Assembly (NCBI RefSeq): GCF_035712445.1
Contig: NZ_DASTAT010000074.1
Span: 1 to 55,251, forward strand
From: Oligoflexus sp.
GTDB lineage: Bacteria > Bdellovibrionota_B > Oligoflexia > Oligoflexales > Oligoflexaceae
Length of the DNA: 55,251 nt
Direction of reading: 5' to 3'
The translations under genes and the position numbers were made by a program. Position 1 is the first letter of the stretch; every line of letters begins with the position of its first letter. The notes under the pieces were generated by a model. The model was not told the origin of the DNA. It was given only the letters and a program-made list of their open reading frames with translations, and made no database searches. Positions 17,851 through 25,905 of this stretch are shown in pieces.

Positions 17851-19176
17851 GTGGCAGCAGACGTGGTATTTCGCAACTGGTCTCGTTTGATTCAAGCCCG
17901 GCCCCGGGAGACACTGCGCCCCCAAAACCTCGCCGAGCTGCAAAGCGTCGTCCAAAAAAGTCACAAGGTCCGGGTCCGGGGTACGGGGCATAGCTTCAAT
18001 GCCTGTGTGGCCACGCCTGATACCCTGCTCCATTCCGATGCCCTGAATCGCGTGCTGCATCTGGATCCTGTAAAAAAGCAGGTGAAGGTCGAGGCGGGTA
18101 TCAAGCTCAAGGATCTGAATCTGGTTCTATGGCAGAACGGACTCGCTTTCCCCAGTCTGGGTGATATTGCGGAACAGGCCATGGGCGGATTGGTTGCGAC
18201 CGGGACGCATGGGACGGGCCTGAAGTGGGGATCGTTCTGTGACGGGCGCTCTCTGATCGGAATGGAGCTTGTGCTCGCCGATGGCAGTCTTTTGGAACTG
18301 CGGGCGGATCGCGAGGACGACCGGCTGATGCTGGAAGCCGCGCGACTGTCGCTTGGGACTTTGGGCGTGATTTATTCCCTCAGCTTTCAGCTCGAAGATG
18401 CGCATCACCTGGAATTCAGCAGCCGTATCGTCTCGCAGAAAGAGGCTTTGGATCCTGCCCTTTATAAAACCCACGATCATTTCGAATATTTCACGTTTCC
18501 TTTTCATGATCAGGTTCTGATGCTGACGCGCGACCATTGCAGCAAGACCTGTGATCGCGGACGCCTGGGCGCCTGGATCAATGATGTCGTCATGGAAAAT
18601 TTCGTGCTCGCGTCTGTTTTACGTCTCACTTCATTCTGGCCTTCAAAAATAGGCTCTGTGATGCGTCTGATGACTCAGCTGGCGAGCGAAGAGCACTATG
18701 TCGGCCGTTGTTATGAAGTGATGGCCTCCATGCGCAACGTTCGCTTCTTTGAAATGGAATATGCCTTTCCCTTGGAGCGGATTGAAGAGGCGCTCACCAT
18801 CTATCATGATGTGAATCGCTTTCACGCGCAAAAGACCAAGGGCGAAGCCTATTATGCGAGCTTCCCCGGCGAAGTCCGCTTTCTGGGCGGTGACGTGGGA
18901 ACCATGCTGTCACCGACGCTCGGCCAGCCGACGTCCTATCTTGCGGTCCAGGTCTTTCCATCCTTTGGCTCCGGCTATGAAGGCTATTTCCGAACCATGG
19001 AAGATGAGTTTCGCAAGATCAAGGGACGGCCGCATTGGGGTAAACTCTTTTACAAAAATCCGATGGATGCGTATCCACGTTTTCACGAATGGAATAAAAT
19101 ACGCCAGAGCCTGGATCCCGGGGGGAAATTCCTGAATCCATTTGCGGATGCTCTGGTGCACGGTCGGGATTTTTAA
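17851..19176 (+). CDS. FAD-linked oxidase, D-arabinono-1,4-lactone oxidase type
   Basis: A 441-residue protein with an N-terminal FAD-binding domain (V-R-G-T-G-H-S-F-N-A, about 42-51, then L-G-D-I-A-E-Q-A-M-G-G-L-V-A-T-G-T-H-G-T-G, the FAD pyrophosphate region) and the C-terminal ALO-family signature R-P-H-W-G-K followed by D-P-G-G-K-F-L-N-P. The family oxidises sugar lactones or alditols. The GTG start at 17851 is preceded by GGAGGAAAAC. No signal peptide, so it is cytoplasmic. It ends in a 4-base convergent overlap with dprE2, whose partner dprE1 has the same overall fold, so two related flavoenzymes flank an SDR. Confidence 0.9.
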   Translation: MAADVVFRNWSRLIQARPRETLRPQNLAELQSVVQKSHKVRVRGTGHSFNACVATPDTLLHSDALNRVLHLDPVKKQVKVEAGIKLKDLNLVLWQNGLAFPSLGDIAEQAMGGLVATGTHGTGLKWGSFCDGRSLIGMELVLADGSLLELRADREDDRLMLEAARLSLGTLGVIYSLSFQLEDAHHLEFSSRIVSQKEALDPALYKTHDHFEYFTFPFHDQVLMLTRDHCSKTCDRGRLGAWINDVVMENFVLASVLRLTSFWPSKIGSVMRLMTQLASEEHYVGRCYEVMASMRNVRFFEMEYAFPLERIEEALTIYHDVNRFHAQKTKGEAYYASFPGEVRFLGGDVGTMLSPTLGQPTSYLAVQVFPSFGSGYEGYFRTMEDEFRKIKGRPHWGKLFYKNPMDAYPRFHEWNKIRQSLDPGGKFLNPFADALVHGRDF

Positions 19177-19928
19177 AAACGCAGGCGCTTGAAAATAAAT
19201 TCCGGCAGGTGTGTGATCACGGCCATGACCCAGCGCCAAAAGCCTGGAGCATAGAGAGTATCCTTCCGCTTCTCGATGGCCTGCACAATGCGTTTGGCCA
19301 CGGCCTCGGGATTGGCAGTCAGTGGCCCGCGCGGCAGATGTGCCGTCATCGCCGTGGCCACGATTCCGGGCTTGATGGTCAGGACTTGCACGCCGCTTTC
19401 CGAGAGTCTTGCGCGAAGGCCCGAGGCATAGGCTGTCAGGGCCGCTTTGCTCGCGCCATAAACAAAATTGCTGGCCCGGCCGCGATCACCGGCGACGCTG
19501 GAGAAGATGGCGAGCACACCGCTTTTTTGCTGCAAAAGGAGGGGCAGGATGCTGTTGCTGATCGCTATAGGTGCCTGCACGTTCACATTGAAGAGGTCTT
19601 CGCAGGCCTTCGGATCACTGAGGAGCTGCTCGGTATCCCCAAGGATGCCGGAGGCAATGATCACGACATCGACATGCGTGGTGCGCTGCCGTAAAAGTTC
19701 TGTGGCGGCGCGGGCTCCGAATGCGCTGCCGAGATCCGCCACCAGTGACTGGACTTCACTGGCGCCGCGTGCTTTGAGGTCGCGTTCGATATCGTTCAGT
19801 TTTTGCTTGTCACGGGCAATCAGAAAAAGGCGGGCATGCTTTTGCGCATAAATCCGCGCCACAGAGAAGGCCATGCCGGAACTCGCGCCGAAGATGGCCA
19901 CGACAGGATCATTGGGGGACTCAACCAC
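19173..19928 (-). CDS. dprE2: DprE2-like SDR (decaprenylphosphoryl-2-keto-ribose reductase)
   Basis: A 251-residue short-chain dehydrogenase. The NAD(P)-binding glycine motif is G-A-S-S-G-M-A (14-20), with catalytic Ser143/144 (I-F-S-S-V-A-G-D-R-G-R), Tyr157 and Lys161 (V-Y-G-A-S-K). The block V-A-G-D-R-G-R-x-S-N-F-V-Y-G is the DprE2 hallmark, and the end is hydrophobic and basic as in DprE2. It reduces the 2-keto intermediate made by DprE1 to polyprenyl-phosphoryl-arabinose at the inner membrane. The GTG start lies inside the end of dprE1 (8-base overlap), so the two are translationally coupled. The polyprenyl chain length in this organism is unknown. Confidence 0.85.
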   Translation of the reverse strand: MVESPNDPVVAIFGASSGMAFSVARIYAQKHARLFLIARDKQKLNDIERDLKARGASEVQSLVADLGSAFGARAATELLRQRTTHVDVVIIASGILGDTEQLLSDPKACEDLFNVNVQAPIAISNSILPLLLQQKSGVLAIFSSVAGDRGRASNFVYGASKAALTAYASGLRARLSESGVQVLTIKPGIVATAMTAHLPRGPLTANPEAVAKRIVQAIEKRKDTLYAPGFWRWVMAVITHLPEFIFKRLRF

Positions 19929-21258
19929 GGCTCACCCTTTGCCAAAATTGGGAAGTGAATTTGGGATCCACAAAGCGACTGAACTCACGCCACAGCGGAT
20001 ATCCACTTTGAAAGAGTTCGGGACTCATCATCGCGTCCTTGGCGGGATAAAGTCGTCCGCCGGCCCTTAGGACGATCGCATCGAGTTTTTTGAAAAGAGC
20101 TTCCGACCGTGGCCCTTGATTCTGAAAATCGAGGGTGAGCGTATAACCATCCCGCGGGAAGGAAAGCATGCCGGGGGAGCGGATATCGCCGAATTTTTTT
20201 AAAACGGCAAGGAAGGATCCCATGCCCGACTGGGCGATGATGTCGAAGATTTCAGTGAGTTCCTGCTGCCGTTTGGAATCGAGCACGAACTGGTATTGCA
20301 GAAGGCCGTGCTGTCCATACATCCGGTTCCAATGCAGGATCTTATCGAGCGGATAAAAGAAGGGATCGAGCGGCATGCGGCCCTTTTTTACCCTTGTTTG
20401 CTGCTGCTGATAATAAAGCTCATTGAACGCGCGGATGGACCAGCGGTTCAAAATCCAGGACGGCGCCTGGAAGGGCACGGCGACTTTCCATTTGGCTTGT
20501 TCCGTGAATTCCGCGGCGGGGTCACCGTTTTTCGCGTGATTGCCGCGGAAGAAGATCCCGCGCCCTCGTTTTTTTCCATGCGCCATGCAATCGATCCAGG
20601 ACATCGAATATTCCCAGTCGCGTGCGGATTCGTCTTCCAGGGTAAAGAAATCGTCAAGCCCGGTGGTTTTAATCGTTTCCGCGTCCATAAAGGCTGAGGC
20701 GATCGGAATGAGCTGAAGGGTGCAGACGGTGATCACGCCGGTCAAACCCAGCCCACCGACGGTGGCGGCGAAGAACTCCGCTTCGCGCGTGGGGCTGCAG
20801 GTGATCGTTTCCCCGTTCGATCGCAGAACTTCCAGCTCCTGGACGTGACAGCCTATGGTGCCACGCTTGTGATGATTTTTGCCGTGAATGTCATTGGCAA
20901 TCGCGCCACCCAGGGTCACATACTTCGTGCCTGGGGTGACCGGGACGAACCAGCCGTGGGGGACGATGAAATCCAGCAGGGCTTCGAAGCTGAGGCCGGC
21001 TTCGGCTTTGATCAGTCCGGTTTGGGCGTCAAAGTTTTGGAGTTTATTGAGGGGACTCATAAGAAGCGCCGTACCACCACTCGGCAAACAGCTGTCACCG
21101 TAACTGCGACCCTGCCCATAGCAGAGGAATTGCGTATCGCGCAAAAGAGCCGCGTGAAGATCCTGCTTCCAATAGACGGGTTCCTGGCGGGACTCGCGAC
21201 CCTTCATCCCACCCCAAGACTGCGTTGGTTTCACCGGTGCTCCCTGAATTCGTGACAT
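19921..21258 (-). CDS. dprE1: DprE1-like FAD oxidase (decaprenylphosphoryl-ribose 2-oxidase)
   Basis: A 445-residue protein collinear with mycobacterial DprE1. Matches include G-R-S-Y-G-D (50-55), V-P-V-T-P-G-T-K-Y-V-T-L-G-G-A-I (105-120), the substrate/FAD block D-I-H-G-K-N-H-H (123-130), A-T-V-G-G-L-G-L-T-G, W-N-R-M-Y-G, L-L-Q-Y-Q-F-V, and the catalytic-lysine stretch L-Y-P-A-K-D (Lys407, equivalent to Lys418). It oxidises the C2 hydroxyl of polyprenyl-phosphoryl-ribose. The position of Cys387, the covalent target of benzothiazinones, is Thr375 here. The start is ATG 21258 with only a weak ribosome-binding site. No UbiA-type ribosyltransferase or arabinosyltransferase lies next to it. Confidence 0.85.
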   Translation of the reverse strand: MSRIQGAPVKPTQSWGGMKGRESRQEPVYWKQDLHAALLRDTQFLCYGQGRSYGDSCLPSGGTALLMSPLNKLQNFDAQTGLIKAEAGLSFEALLDFIVPHGWFVPVTPGTKYVTLGGAIANDIHGKNHHKRGTIGCHVQELEVLRSNGETITCSPTREAEFFAATVGGLGLTGVITVCTLQLIPIASAFMDAETIKTTGLDDFFTLEDESARDWEYSMSWIDCMAHGKKRGRGIFFRGNHAKNGDPAAEFTEQAKWKVAVPFQAPSWILNRWSIRAFNELYYQQQQTRVKKGRMPLDPFFYPLDKILHWNRMYGQHGLLQYQFVLDSKRQQELTEIFDIIAQSGMGSFLAVLKKFGDIRSPGMLSFPRDGYTLTLDFQNQGPRSEALFKKLDAIVLRAGGRLYPAKDAMMSPELFQSGYPLWREFSRFVDPKFTSQFWQRVSRG

Positions 21259-21351
21259 GAGTCAGCATACCGGGGTCAATCGGGAAAATCCAGCGGGGGC
21301 GTTCGTATCTGCTGGGAAAATCCTGTGGGGCGGTTGGCACATCAGGAAAGG

Positions 21352-22293
21352 TTAGTGACCGGCTCCAAGAAGAGGCCGGGCCGCCTTGGTCTTGTCGCTG
21401 TTGCTGACCTGCTGAACAGGAGCTTTGGGCAGAACGCGATCCACAGCCTTCAAAAAGGCCACCGAGCCGTTCACAGCGCGCTGAACAATGGCGGGGAGCT
21501 GCTCGGCGTCGGGTGTCGCCTCATGAGCGACCTCAAGGGTCAAGGCATAGACGCCAAACTTCATATAGGCAAAGTCGATGAATTCACCGTCGGTCTGGTA
21601 GTCGTGGAACGATTGCGTGTATTTAGGCATGCCCATGGTTCGCGCCACACTTTGACCGAGGGACTTGAAGATCGGATCATGTCGGCTCGTTGACGGTGTA
21701 TGACACCAGGGCCAGAGCACCGCTTCCAGTCCAGAGTGAAAGGCCGCCGAGGCCACCACGCGTTCATTACTCAAAAGACGACGGACGAGGCGTGTTTCCA
21801 CAAGGCGGAAAGCCTCTGACTCGGGGCGTGTGGGCGTGGCATAATCCCGGTTGGGATCGACACCCTGAGAATCGGTTCGCAGATTGGCCGCGTGACCATC
21901 CGGATTGACCAAAGGCTGCAGGACGATGCGATACTTCCGCAGAAGCCGATCAACATCGGTACGGTCGCGCTGATGGATCAGAAAATCAATCAAACCCAGC
22001 ACAGCTTCCGTCGAAGCCTTTTCGTTTCCATGATGAGTGCCATTGAAATAGATGGCGGGGACGTCAGGGCTCCAGTTTTTACTGATCGCGACATACGCGA
22101 TCTCGCGGCCCTGAAGGGATTGTCCCAGGACAACAAAGCGTGCCACATCTGGATAATTTTGCGCGCGACTGCGAAGATATTGAGCGATCTCTTCCTGAGC
22201 ATGGTAGCGTTGGAACTGGAGTCCATAAGCCGTCTGGGTGAAGCCCGAGGCCAAAACCATGATCTGGATGTAGAGAATGAAAATCGCGCGCAT
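21352..22293 (-). CDS. Secreted M14-family zinc carboxypeptidase
   Basis: A 313-residue protein with a signal peptide (M-R-A-I-F-I-L-Y-I-Q-I-M, cleavage near T-A-Y-G). The zinc ligands are in T-H-H-G-N-E (H-x-x-E, about His88 and Glu91) and the later A-F-H-S-G; the catalytic Glu is in T-L-E-V-A-H-E. The N-P-D-G and P-N-R-D-Y motifs of the family are also present. It should remove C-terminal residues from peptides or peptidoglycan stems in the periplasm or outside. I chose ATG 22293 because it starts the signal peptide and AGGA lies upstream; a longer frame would bury the signal. It has a good promoter upstream (22326-22354). Confidence 0.9.
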   Translation of the reverse strand: MRAIFILYIQIMVLASGFTQTAYGLQFQRYHAQEEIAQYLRSRAQNYPDVARFVVLGQSLQGREIAYVAISKNWSPDVPAIYFNGTHHGNEKASTEAVLGLIDFLIHQRDRTDVDRLLRKYRIVLQPLVNPDGHAANLRTDSQGVDPNRDYATPTRPESEAFRLVETRLVRRLLSNERVVASAAFHSGLEAVLWPWCHTPSTSRHDPIFKSLGQSVARTMGMPKYTQSFHDYQTDGEFIDFAYMKFGVYALTLEVAHEATPDAEQLPAIVQRAVNGSVAFLKAVDRVLPKAPVQQVSNSDKTKAARPLLGAGH

Positions 22294-22325
22294 GGCGTTT
22301 ATTTCCTGTTTCGTTTCTGAGGCGG

Positions 22326-22360
22326 ATACTATCGCTTGACGCGGCAAGTGTCAATTGACA
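22326..22360 (-). promoter_or_regulatory. Promoter of the M14 peptidase gene with palindrome over the -35 box
   Basis: On the minus strand TTGACA (22349-22354) is followed by exactly 17 bases and TAGTAT (22326-22331), 33 bases before the start codon at 22293. The -35 box is half of the perfect 12-bp palindrome TGTCAATTGACA (22349-22360), so a repressor bound there would block the promoter. Confidence 0.55.
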
Positions 22361-22542
22361 AGCCATGTAGAACATCAGAGCAGGCAAGGCTTTCGCTCTC
22401 TTCTCGCAACAGGGATGCAGGCGTCGTCGGTCCGCGTGACGTGATCTTGATATTCTCATTTGACAAAGCCACTCATTCGTCGGAAGAAGAAGACTTTTAC
22501 CGCCATGATATTCAGCGTTTGAGTCTGCCAAAGAGGGACGTA

Positions 22543-23661
22543 ATGGCCTTATCGTATCGTATCCGTGAAGCTGCTCTGGATGATAATGAACGGCTGATCG
22601 AATTGGTTCGCCGTTGTCCGATGCGCGGTCAGCTTCAGGTCTACCTCGACCGTTATCCTGATTTTTTTGCGATGACCAGACTGCAGGGCGATCGCTCGTA
22701 TATTTACGTCGCGGAAGATGTCCGGGGTGATCTGGTCGGCTCGGTGGTCTTGATTGAGCGACAGGAATACTGGCACGGGAAACTGGTCAAGGTTCTTCAC
22801 ATCGGCGATCTGCGCACCCATCCCGCCTGGCGAGGAACCCGCATTGCGGCGAAGTTTGTCGAGATCTATCGGCATAAACTTTTGAGCGAGGGCTATCATC
22901 ACGGCAGCGCCGAAATCATGGAGGGCAACGCCGCCCCGGTCAAAGCCCAGCGTCTTCTGGGGGACGCGATCAAGGTATGTTATGATGGCGCAATCGACTT
23001 CTATCAGCTCCTTCCCATCTGGAACTATCGGCCTTCCAAACACTACCGCTATCGCACGGCCGGACCCGAGGATTTGCCTGCAATCGCGGCGCTTCTGAGC
23101 CGCAGCTACGAAAGCAGTCCGGGAGCCCCAGCCTTTACCGAGGAATTTCTGGCTCGTTCGATTGAAGCCCATGGTTCGTTCGGCCTGCAGAATATCTGGC
23201 TGGCGGAAAATGAAGCGGGCGAGATCCTGGCCTGCCTCGGCACCTGGGACCAAAAGAGCCTCCGCCGCACAGTGGCAGTTCGTCTGAGTCGATTCTTTCG
23301 GCTGGTGGTCCGTCTTCTGGCCTGGCTCGGGGCGATCTGGAAGGTCCCGCCGGTTCCGGTCGAAGGTCGGCCTCTCCGTTATCTCTATCTGCGCTGGCCG
23401 GCTTGTCAGCCTACAGCTGTTTCCGCTCTACGGAATCTCGTGCGCGTTGTCATGCGCGAGGTCAGACAGCAGGGCGAGCATCAGTTCGTGGCCGTTGGCT
23501 TTCATGAAAAAGATAGGCTCAAACAATGTCTTCGCGCTATAATTCGAGTCAAGACCAAGGTTCATCTTTATTCACATCAAGTCAAAGCAGCTGCGGAGCC
23601 AACGGCCCTGATGCAGGCGTCCGGGGAAAAAGCTCCGTACGTTGACGTTGCCTTGATCTAG
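22543..23661 (+). CDS. GNAT-family protein with two acetyltransferase-like halves
   Basis: A 372-residue cytoplasmic protein. The first half (1-160) is a GNAT domain with the acetyl-CoA-binding motif in D-L-R-T-H-P-A-W-R-G-T-R-I-A-A-K-F. The second half (from about 168, R-Y-R-T-A-G-P-E-D-L-P-A-I) restarts like another GNAT domain but its CoA motif is not clear. Substrates cannot be read. I chose ATG 22543 because AGAGGG lies six bases upstream; the frame further upstream is not domain-like. The ATP-grasp gene starts eight bases after the stop, so the pair probably works in one small pathway that acylates and ligates a metabolite or peptide. Confidence 0.75.
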   Translation: MALSYRIREAALDDNERLIELVRRCPMRGQLQVYLDRYPDFFAMTRLQGDRSYIYVAEDVRGDLVGSVVLIERQEYWHGKLVKVLHIGDLRTHPAWRGTRIAAKFVEIYRHKLLSEGYHHGSAEIMEGNAAPVKAQRLLGDAIKVCYDGAIDFYQLLPIWNYRPSKHYRYRTAGPEDLPAIAALLSRSYESSPGAPAFTEEFLARSIEAHGSFGLQNIWLAENEAGEILACLGTWDQKSLRRTVAVRLSRFFRLVVRLLAWLGAIWKVPPVPVEGRPLRYLYLRWPACQPTAVSALRNLVRVVMREVRQQGEHQFVAVGFHEKDRLKQCLRAIIRVKTKVHLYSHQVKAAAEPTALMQASGEKAPYVDVALI

Positions 23662-23669
23662 GGGGCAAT

Positions 23670-24863
23670 TTGGCAAAGCGAATTCTGCTGACGTCCGGGC
23701 GCGTGCCGAGCGCTCTGGAGTTGGCTCGGGCCCTTGCGCGCGCAGGCTGCCATGTGGTGGTCGCGGATAGTTATCCCACCTTTATCTGTCAGGGCTCGCG
23801 TGCGGTGGCGAAGGCCTATGTGGTGCCACCACCCCGGCAGCAACCCGCCTCTTATGAACTCGCGATCATTGATATCATCAAACGCGAGCGCATTGAACTC
23901 GTGGTGCCAGCCAGTGAAGAGGTCCTTTACCTCGCAAGCTTCGCGGCCGAGATTGAAAAGCACTGCGCTTTTTTCTTTGCCGATGCCCCGCTTATGCTGC
24001 AATGCCATCATAAGCAGAATTTCAACGATATGTCGCACGCCATGGGTCTGAGCGTTCCGCCGTCCACGCTTCTTTTAAAAGGCAGCGTCGCGCAGAAGCT
24101 CACGCAGGACGACTTTGTCCTTAAACGCTGCTATTCCCGGGGTGGCAGTCGCGTGATCTTCGCCAAGGCGGGAACCGATCCCGCGACCTGCGATGTGCCG
24201 ATGGACGGCAGCTGGCTGATTCAAAAAAAGATCCCGGGGGAAACGCTCTGCTCCTTTTCCGTTGTCCAAAACGGACGTCTTATGAAAACCCAGCTCTATC
24301 GCCCTTCGGTCACGCTCGGGCACATCGGAGTCGTGTTTCAAAGCATCCGTGATGCGCGCATTGAGCAGTGGATCGAAACCTTCGCGCGCAAGACGAATTA
24401 TCACGGTTTCCTTTCCTTTGATTTTCAAAGAACGCCAGCCGGCGAGATCTTCGCCCTTGAATGCAATCCCCGGATCACCAGCGGCATTCACCTTGTGAAC
24501 CCGGATGTGCTGGCCCAGGCCATACTGAATCCCGATCGCCCCTTGCCGCAGAAGGCGTCCCGCAGCCGCGCGCAGATCGTTCTGGGAGTGGTGACGGCGC
24601 TGCCTGATATCCTATCGAGCCCACGCCTGGCCTGGAAAACGCTGCGCGAATGCTTCCGCGCTCCGGATGTGATGTTTGCATGGTCGGATCTTTGGCCGCT
24701 GCTCTATCAGATCAAATGCTATCTCTATTTTTTCAAGATCTGCCGCCGCGAAAGATTTCCGCTCTCAAGCTGCACGATGGATGGCATTGAGTGGAATGAA
24801 GAACGGGCAGGGCAGGAGGAAGCCTCGGCGAGACCGAGGCCCAACCTTATCAATCAAGCGTGA
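23670..24863 (+). CDS. ATP-grasp carboxylate-amine ligase family protein
   Basis: A 397-residue protein with the ATP-grasp layout: an N-terminal Rossmann-like preATP domain (R-I-L-L-T-S-G-R-V-P-S-A-L-E-L), an ATP-binding Lys in F-V-L-K-R-C-Y-S-R-G-G-S, the I-Q-K-K-I-P-G-E hinge, and the metal-binding end F-A-L-E-C-N-P-R-I-T-S-G-I-H. Such enzymes make an amide or peptide-like bond via an acylphosphate. The start is TTG 23670, right after GGGGG. The C-terminal 90 residues are basic and aromatic, perhaps for membrane contact. It overlaps the convergent PstS-like gene by 14 bases. The product is unknown. Confidence 0.8.
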   Translation: MAKRILLTSGRVPSALELARALARAGCHVVVADSYPTFICQGSRAVAKAYVVPPPRQQPASYELAIIDIIKRERIELVVPASEEVLYLASFAAEIEKHCAFFFADAPLMLQCHHKQNFNDMSHAMGLSVPPSTLLLKGSVAQKLTQDDFVLKRCYSRGGSRVIFAKAGTDPATCDVPMDGSWLIQKKIPGETLCSFSVVQNGRLMKTQLYRPSVTLGHIGVVFQSIRDARIEQWIETFARKTNYHGFLSFDFQRTPAGEIFALECNPRITSGIHLVNPDVLAQAILNPDRPLPQKASRSRAQIVLGVVTALPDILSSPRLAWKTLRECFRAPDVMFAWSDLWPLLYQIKCYLYFFKICRRERFPLSSCTMDGIEWNEERAGQEEASARPRPNLINQA

Positions 24864-25671
24864 AGAAATCATGTTTCGTCAGGATCGGGTCCGAGAAGGA
24901 ACGATCCCGGATGTTGCTCAAAAGAGTCTGCTCGCCTTCGGTCAGAGTGCCGACGGCTTCATAAATATAAAGACGGCGGGCGAGGGGATAATCAAAGCTG
25001 CGAATGTTCGCAGGGCTTGGCGCATAGGCCTGAGCGTCTGCGGTCCTGGCGAGGGGCAGTTCACGGTTGCCGTCGCGAATTGCGGAAAGACCCGAGTAAC
25101 CGACCGCCGCAGCTTCCTTCGCAGTAAGATCAGCAATCGCGGCCGTATCATTCAGAACCTGAACGCAGCTGCCGAAGCTTGCAAGGCCAAGCAGGGATTT
25201 GAAGGTGTCCGTGGTGCCCGAGGCATCATCGCGACGATAGGCTACGATGGCTTTATCCTGACCGCCGACGGCTGACCAGTTGCTGATCTCGCAGCTATAA
25301 ATTTTTTTCAGCTGGTCCAAAGTAAGGGACACAGTGCTATTGCTTTTATTGACAAAGACGCCAACGCCATCCAAACCGATCACGTGCTCGACGATCTGGA
25401 TACCCGCGGCGGCCGCTTTTTGAAGCTGCTCGGGTTTGAAGGCGCGCGACATGGGAGCCAGGTGCTGCTCCTCATTGATCAAGGCCGATTCACCGAGGCT
25501 TGAACCGCCGCCCTGATAAACAAGATTCGTGTCGAGGGCACTGGCGCGAATCGCATCCTCCATATAGGGGGCGAGTGTATCGGAACCTTTCAAAGTCAAA
25601 GAACCCGCATAAGCCTGAGCGAAAAGAGATGTGCCGATCCAGAGTGAGCCGAAAAACAGTTGGCGCTTCAT
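24850..25671 (-). CDS. PstS-like periplasmic phosphate-binding protein, orphan
   Basis: A 273-residue protein with a signal peptide (cleavage near A-Q-A-Y-A-G) and the PstS-type fold: L-K-G-S-D-T-L-A-P at the N-terminus, Y-Q-G-G-G-S-S-L-G, A-P-M-S-R-A-F, G-L-D-G-V-G-V-F-V-N, and R-R-D-D-A-S-G-T-T-D-T-F, which are the anion-binding loops of this family. It binds phosphate or a related oxyanion. No pstC, pstA, pstB or phoU is next to it, so it either serves a transporter elsewhere or is a sensor or adhesin-like PstS variant. The start follows AAGGAG. Confidence 0.85.
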   Translation of the reverse strand: MKRQLFFGSLWIGTSLFAQAYAGSLTLKGSDTLAPYMEDAIRASALDTNLVYQGGGSSLGESALINEEQHLAPMSRAFKPEQLQKAAAAGIQIVEHVIGLDGVGVFVNKSNSTVSLTLDQLKKIYSCEISNWSAVGGQDKAIVAYRRDDASGTTDTFKSLLGLASFGSCVQVLNDTAAIADLTAKEAAAVGYSGLSAIRDGNRELPLARTADAQAYAPSPANIRSFDYPLARRLYIYEAVGTLTEGEQTLLSNIRDRSFSDPILTKHDFFTLD

Positions 25672-25713
25672 AAGTATCTCCTTGGTTTTGTGGGCACCCG
25701 AAGGGGTAGCTCG

Positions 25714-25742
25714 GGTATAAAACCTTGGGAACTTTGCGACAA
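25714..25742 (-). promoter_or_regulatory. Possible Pho-box-like promoter of the PstS-like gene
   Basis: On the minus strand TTGTCGCAAAGTTCCCAAG (25742 down to 25724) shares the T-G-T-C and A-A-A-G-T-T core of enterobacterial Pho boxes, and TATACC lies 17 bases after TTGTCG. The second TGTCA half-site is poor, so this is only suggestive. Confidence 0.25.
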
Positions 25743-25791
25743 ATCAATTGACTGTGAAGCCCCGGTAAAGATTGAAAACCGGTCAATTGAT
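25743..25791. promoter_or_regulatory. Long-spaced inverted repeat between divergent genes
   Basis: ATCAATTGAC (25743-25752) and GTCAATTGAT (25782-25791) are a perfect 10-bp inverted repeat; each half also contains the 8-bp palindrome TCAATTGA. It lies between the PstS-like gene and the lipoprotein gene, and the two sites are 39 bases apart centre to centre, so a dimer could bind each and bridge them. Confidence 0.4.
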
Positions 25792-25905
25792 GACCGCATT
25801 TCGCTTTTAAGCATATGATATTATTGTAAAAATAGAATCAAACAGGAAAGTCGGAAATCCCGCGGTCACTCGTGTCGATAGGGTGCTCCATGAAAGGAGG
25901 AGATT

